Source of the DNA: Lavandula angustifolia
Lineage: Eukaryota; Streptophyta; Magnoliopsida; Lamiales; Lamiaceae
Direction: 5' to 3'
Length of the DNA: 64,000 nt
Assembly (NCBI GenBank): GCA_028984105.1
Contig: CM054807.1
Coordinates: forward strand, 24,243,198 to 24,307,197
The notes beneath the pieces were generated by a model. The model was not told the origin of the DNA. It searched no databases and saw nothing but the letters and a program-made list of their open reading frames with translations. A program made the position numbers and the translations under genes. Below, piece after piece: positions 59,311 to 64,000 of this stretch. How positions within the stretch are numbered: position 1 is the stretch's first letter; every line of letters begins with the position of its first letter.

Positions 59311-59535
59311 AAATTAGGAGATGATATCACCTGTCCATTAAATCATCGTTCAATTGATGTTCGATTCAAAACGACGTAGTTTTGTATTGAGAAATTATAA
59401 ATTAAAATGATACGATTGAAAAAAAAGTTTAATAAATGATTAAAGAGTACATTTTTTAATACAAAACTACATTGTTTTAAATCAAACACCAATTAGATAT
59501 GAATTTATTGGACAAATGATTTCATCCCCAAATTA
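59311..59535. repeat. Foldback element with ~78-bp arms
   Basis: AAATTAGGAGATGATATCAC onward is the imperfect inverted copy of the sequence ending at 59535, meeting at GTTTTGTATT/AATACAAAAC. No clean target duplication found. Confidence 0.75.
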
Positions 59536-59559
59536 GATAGACGTTCAAAACTTTATATA

Positions 59560-61152
59560 TTACGGCAAAATTCGTTGTTGACAACGTTTCTTGTCATTTT
59601 AGCTGGTAGTCAATCCTCCGAACATATCAGGATTTTGAGGCCCTTCCTGGTAGTGACACGCGACATCGCAACGTATAACTATCTGTGTGTGAACACGGGT
59701 TTTTGTAAGAACAAACCAACACATCCTAATGACTGTCTTTGGCTCTTCTTGATCGTCATCGCATAACAGACGATCAGAGGGAACTGATGCCGTTGGAATT
59801 TGAATGACAATTCAAGATTTGAAGGTGTCAAGGTTATTCTTGGGAATAATACTTTATCTCATGCGTTTGTTCTAGTTATGATTTGAGCTTCTAAACATGA
59901 TCAGTCATCACAGTAACTACCATCCTTGTTCCACTGCACAACCCATTTTCCGGATCCATGTTTCTAAATAACATTACAGGCGTTCCATAAGTATAGCTGC
60001 TGATTCGGAAGCCCCGAACACTTCAATGTATTTAAAAATGCAGGTGGGTGCACATCTTGAAACAACTTAGTACCTCCATGGTACTGCACATGCTGTCGGC
60101 ACTCAAGTTCAACCTCCCTTCCCTCGGCAGTGCAGATATTATACAATGATTACTCGTGTCAACCCTTTCCAATGTCGGTGCTAGTATTGCCCTCTCCCTC
60201 AAGTAATATGGTTGATTGATGCACTGGGAGTCCTGAAAGTAAACATAATTAACCATTAAAACAATTGGGCCCCCTCTGTAATTCAATGGAACGTCTTTCG
60301 GGAGCTCTATCATCACTTCCCCATCATTACACTCCCCACATATTCCATCACCAACATTTTCAAGCCATTTCGAGAAGGTTAATATATGTTCGGGTTCAAA
60401 GGCCGAAGAAGCTGTGTGGACCATCATATTTTTGGTGAGTTTAAATACCCTTCAATCACCCCACAAGTACGATGAATGGTAGCGTATACCACATCATGCA
60501 TGCTTTCCTTTGTAATCACCGGTAGAACCTGTCTGAAATCCCCTACCCAAGACCACCACCTTACCTCCAAATGGGCGATCCAAATTTTGTGGGTTTGAGA
60601 ATTTCATTAGATCGCGTAAGGTCTTGTCCAATGCTTCAAAGCAGAACTTGTGCATCATCGGTGCCTCATCCCATATTATTAGTTTTGTTACCTCAAGTGA
60701 ATTTCCCAACAAGCTACCCTGAGTAATATTGTAGGTGGAGTCCCCATCAACATCTCTGGAGTCCCCATCAACATCTCTGGGTATCTTAAATCGAGAATGA
60801 ACAGTTCTTCCTTCCGGCAACAACAACGCAACAATACCACTGGATGCCACATTAATAACAATATCACCCCGCGATTTCAAAGCCGCTAACAACCCTTTCC
60901 AAAGAAATGTCTTCCTGGTCCCACCATAGCTATAAATAAAGAAGAAACCACCAAAACCACATTGTAATGCTTCCAAGATTGCATCATGAACACTTGTTCA
61001 ATCGTACATTTGACAACGAACTCCGCATACTCAATATGCAGCTTGTCTCTGTCATACCTCAACTCCTCCAAGATTAATCGATTACGCGTGATATCAAATA
61101 ATTCGGTATCAGGATAGGATATGTCCGAGAATTCATGTATGAATCTACCCAA
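59560..61152 (-). pseudogene. Helitron RepHel helicase (PIF1-like), decayed
   Basis: Pieces on the minus strand: 61152-60886 (YPDTELFDITRNRLILEELR), 60976-60494 (helicase motif I as GGTRKT, with Arg for the usual Gly; motif II LIIWDEAPM; ends after PFGGKVVVLG with a frameshift), 60427-60032 (FSKWLENVGDGI, ERAILAPT), 60146-59964 (LNTLKCSGLPN), and about 59790-59575 (CYAMTIKKSQ, LYVAMSRVTTRKGLKI) broken by a TAG at 59679-59681. An 18-bp tandem duplication lies at about 60740-60778. The HUH endonuclease region is absent. Confidence 0.85.
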
Positions 61153-61430
61153 GCTCTACATCAACTTTTCTTTCTCAACCAAACACAAATTTTGCACTTG
61201 CGCAGGGCTCAATACACAACCTGCCATTGGAAAGCAAGTGAATCAGTACTTGGATCTTTTTTCTCAAGCAACAGATCAAATATACAAACATAATTATACC
61301 TAAGTCAGAACATAAAAAAGTAGTTGAACTGGATATTACCAACAGACACCTGGATCTTTTTGCTTCTGAAAAAATTTAGAAGCAAATAAATATTCACATG
61401 TTAATACAGAACGCAACATAAACAGTTCAA

Positions 61431-61628
61431 TTAGCCACAAATATAACAGTACCCGATAGCTTCAAGTTTGTTATTAATTTCATCCTCAGTGTCATATATA
61501 TACAACTGAGAAAACTTCGGCTTCGTACCCATCCGCGGTAACATACTACCAATGGAGTGGTAATTTTGTCCTACAACACATACATCAATAGACTTTCTTC
61601 TTCTCGTCATAGAACAATTGTCATCCAC
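61431..61628 (-). pseudogene. Helitron N-terminal fragment
   Basis: YHSIGSMLPRMGTKPKFSQL followed by YIYDTEDEINNKL matches the segment before the Helitron replication-initiator domain, which is missing between here and 61152. Confidence 0.75.
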
Positions 61629-62066
61629 ATTGACAACTGTAAATGTTTATGTCACCAATAACATAAGCATTCGGTAACTCTAAGTAAGTAATAACCAATT
61701 TAAGAAAGTAGGCACATGCAGGCAGGAAATAAGCCACCATAACTACATTTTAATGGCAAATCATAAGGTGGTAATCAACACTACTAAACCTGGTTGAATA
61801 ACCTCATGACAATCACCTCCAACACGTACATCAATACATTTACTTTTTCTCGATGTAGAACTATTTCCAACTTCATTGACAGCTGCAAATGTTTAGGCAG
61901 ACAATAACCCACGCAATTCGTTACTCTTAGTAAGTAATAGCCAATTTAAGAAAGGAGGCACATGCAGGCATGAATAAGGAATCATAACTATATTTTAATA
62001 AGCAATTCATAAGGAGGTAATCAACATTTAAAAACTTGGTTGAATAACCTCGCCACTTCAAAAGTT
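61575..62066. repeat. ~246-bp imperfect tandem duplication
   Basis: 61575-61820 and 61821-62066 repeat in order: AACAC-TACATCAATA, CATTGACA-CTG-AAATGTTTA, TAAGTAATARCCAATTTAAG and GGTTGAATAACCTC blocks. Confidence 0.75.
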
Positions 62067-62492
62067 CAAAATAATCAGTCCATGGAAGGCAGGAGCCACA
62101 GGTCGACGCAGTATAGCTATACACAAAAAATCAATAAAAGTGACAACCAATAAAAATATTTTAAAAGAAAGTGTACACCAATTATGCTAAGTAGAAGCAC
62201 CAAGGATATTTGTAATATCCCGTTGTTTACTATATCATACAGATCAACGTACTTGGTGGCAGTTGTCTTATAATTTTATCGCTATAGATATAAAGATACC
62301 AGACTATGGTCAATCAAATAGTTTAAGCATGCAGAGATTAATAGAAAATATCAACTGACAGACACAAGTTGCCTAATTTAGATTGATATACCATCGTCAA
62401 TAATCGATTCTTGGTGAATCATGGCTGCATATCAGACAGAGCGTATGGCTATTGCGGATACAACTGGCAAGGTATATGGCGCATAAGTAAAT
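62067..62492. other. Intergenic, nothing recognised
   Basis: AT-rich; no coding or repeat structure supported. The Helitron 5' terminus could be here but I cannot identify it. Confidence 0.45.
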
Positions 62493-62690
62493 ATAGTTAT
62501 GATGGCGATTAATTAAAATACATACTTTAGTAAACATATTCATTACTGATAACATGGATGAATAGGTATGACTAAATTCATCGCCATCATAACTATTTCA
62601 AAATACATACTTTAGTAAACATATTCATTACGATAACATGGATGAATAGGTATGACTAAATTCATCGCCATCATAACTATTTCAAAAATG
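62493..62690. repeat. 85-bp tandem duplication with inverted flank motif
   Basis: The unit starting AAAATACATACTTTAG repeats with an 85-bp period. ATCGCCATCATAACTAT occurs at 62580 and 62664, and its inverse at 62493-62509, so each unit can fold back. Confidence 0.8.
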
Positions 62691-62751
62691 CATTGTCTGT
62701 TGTGGGTGATGGTGTAGTAATTGATCGAAATTAATGTTATCTGCGAATGTC

Positions 62752-64000
62752 TACTGAGTGTATCATGCTCGGTGCTCGAAGTCCCGATAGCTCTTGCTTC
62801 AGGCGGACTCGATTCGATATCTTTCGAGTTAAGTCATTGGTCGAGCCGAGATCTCGATCTTCTTGATGCTTGAGACTTGGCCATCGAGAGTTTATCTCCT
62901 CCCTGAGTCTCAACACAAGTCCTTCTGACTCAGTAGTAACCTGACTTTTCTGAGAAAGTCTCTGATTCTCCATTTTCAGGGTATCCAACTCCTGAAGAGT
63001 CTTGCTGAGCTGCAGACTCATCTGAATCTGTTCGTCTAGGAGTTCTTCATATGCAGAAGCGACGTCCAGATTCTCGTCTGCTCCTGAAAAAGTGTCGTGT
63101 GTGCAGTGTGAAGGAGAGTTAAGTAGTTCATGAGAGTTTACCTCATCCTCTTCTCCTGCCATTAGACACTTTTCAGCAGTTTCTTCAGCTTCAAGCTCTA
63201 TGGCCATGAAAGCTACTTCATCATCGAATGAATCCATGAAGGAGTCGACTTCTTCTGAGTCGTCTGAGAGTTCACCAGCAATGTACGCTTGTCTCTTCTT
63301 GGCGAATTTCTCTCTCCTTGCTTTGCGTCTTTGCTCGTTCGGACTGAGCTCGAGGACGATCATATTGATAATGTCCCGGCTTTTTGCGATTGTAGCGAGC
63401 GATGACTCTTTCTTCTTTGCTTTCACTTTCTTTTGATGGTGCTGAGTCATCCCTTTTTCTGCATTCAGAAGTATGCGAGTCAGGAGTGCGTTTCGGCGTC
63501 TATTCAGACTTACCTTTCGATTCTCGGTAGGCTTTAGTCACTTTTCTGCGCCGCTCCTTCTCCTTCTGATATTTCACGGCAAGCAGTGCGTACTTCTGAG
63601 CTAGACTTCCTTCTTGTATGTCGTTGAGTGAAGGTTCAGTCTTACTCGACGCGAGGAGATCTTTGTCTTGGCCGTGATGCTTTAAAGCGCATGGTCGATT
63701 TGAGTGTCGGCTTAGGCTCATTTGCTTCCTTTGAGGTAAGCGAAACTCGAATTCCTCTGCTTTAAGCTGCGAAAAGATATGGTCGGGAGTAACAATATCT
63801 AAATCGAGAATGACTTAATAGAGTAGCAAAGGGAGTCCGGTGACCGTACGCGGTGCCCTCAAAATTTTGAGATTCATCTCTCGGTTGGAGAATGTCTTTC
63901 CCGGCCGTTGATAGAGTTCATCGGATCCGTAAATCTGACGTTGAGATCTTCAATGGTGTCACCAGGCATGAGGGACAATCTTTCCAGTTTCTGGAGTTCC
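62752..64000 (-). pseudogene. CopF: gag of another CopA-family element, cut by window end
   Basis: Homologous to CopA 9325-10600. 63450-62737 holds the acidic repeat and coiled coil; 63721-63500 the Lys/Arg-rich part; 63760-64000 the UBN2 end without a long frame. The knuckle region (63360-63410) is out of frame. The left edge at about 62752 is abrupt, with no pol. Many CTGA/TCAG sites are altered relative to the other copies. Confidence 0.8.

Noticed and set aside
59575..59766. 63-codon plus-strand open frame
   Set aside because: The minus strand here encodes the conserved Helitron helicase C-terminus.

Overview
Nuclear DNA of a flowering plant, probably a eudicot. The evidence is AT-rich intergenic sequence, retrotransposons primed by initiator-Met tRNA, Stowaway/hAT/Harbinger/Mutator/Helitron DNA transposons, and one small intron-containing plant HMA-domain gene. 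The species cannot be told from sequence alone. About 90% is mobile-element sequence, much of it nested. Only the gene at 28687-29311 (+) looks like an intact host gene.

Region by region. 1-12747 (-): a large Sirevirus-like Ty1/copia element (CopA), missing only the outer part of its left LTR. It has a very long extra reading frame between pol and the 3' LTR. CopA sits in an Athila-like Ty3/gypsy gag (12748-14330). Then come an (AAT)n tract and a related solo or partial copia LTR (14645 to about 15615, +). 15744-24310: a Mutator-like element with degenerate TIRs and a perfect 9-bp target duplication. It carries a broken multi-exon gene with DUF1985-like and Ulp1 (C48) protease regions, and a solo LTR and a hAT-type MITE are nested inside. 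24801-27355: a deleted PIF/Harbinger element. 28246-28450: a SINE just upstream of the HMA gene. 30710-30981: a Stowaway MITE.

31190-46560 is a T-rich host repeat split by two copia elements. CopC (31466-40068) is old, lacks RT, and has its left LTR split by CopB (31736-37615), a CopA relative with no LTRs and a 76-bp palindrome at its 5' end. CopD (40777-45651) is complete, with LTRs differing at one base, yet its genes are broken. 48189-53925 holds another CopA relative (CopE). 53926-57781 holds gypsy-like LTR sequence carrying a 1.6-kb solo LTR with a perfect 5-bp duplication. Next are a hAT-like element (58362-59083), a long-armed foldback (59311-59535), a decayed Helitron helicase (59560-61628), tandem duplications, and a last CopA-family gag (from about 62750 to the window end).

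How parts work together: in CopA, gag, protease, integrase, RT and RNase H lie in standard copia order on the minus strand, followed by the extra frame. Every CopA-family copy here carries disabling mutations, so any movement would need proteins supplied by intact relatives. The Mutator-like element shows no transposase and would likewise depend on one in trans.
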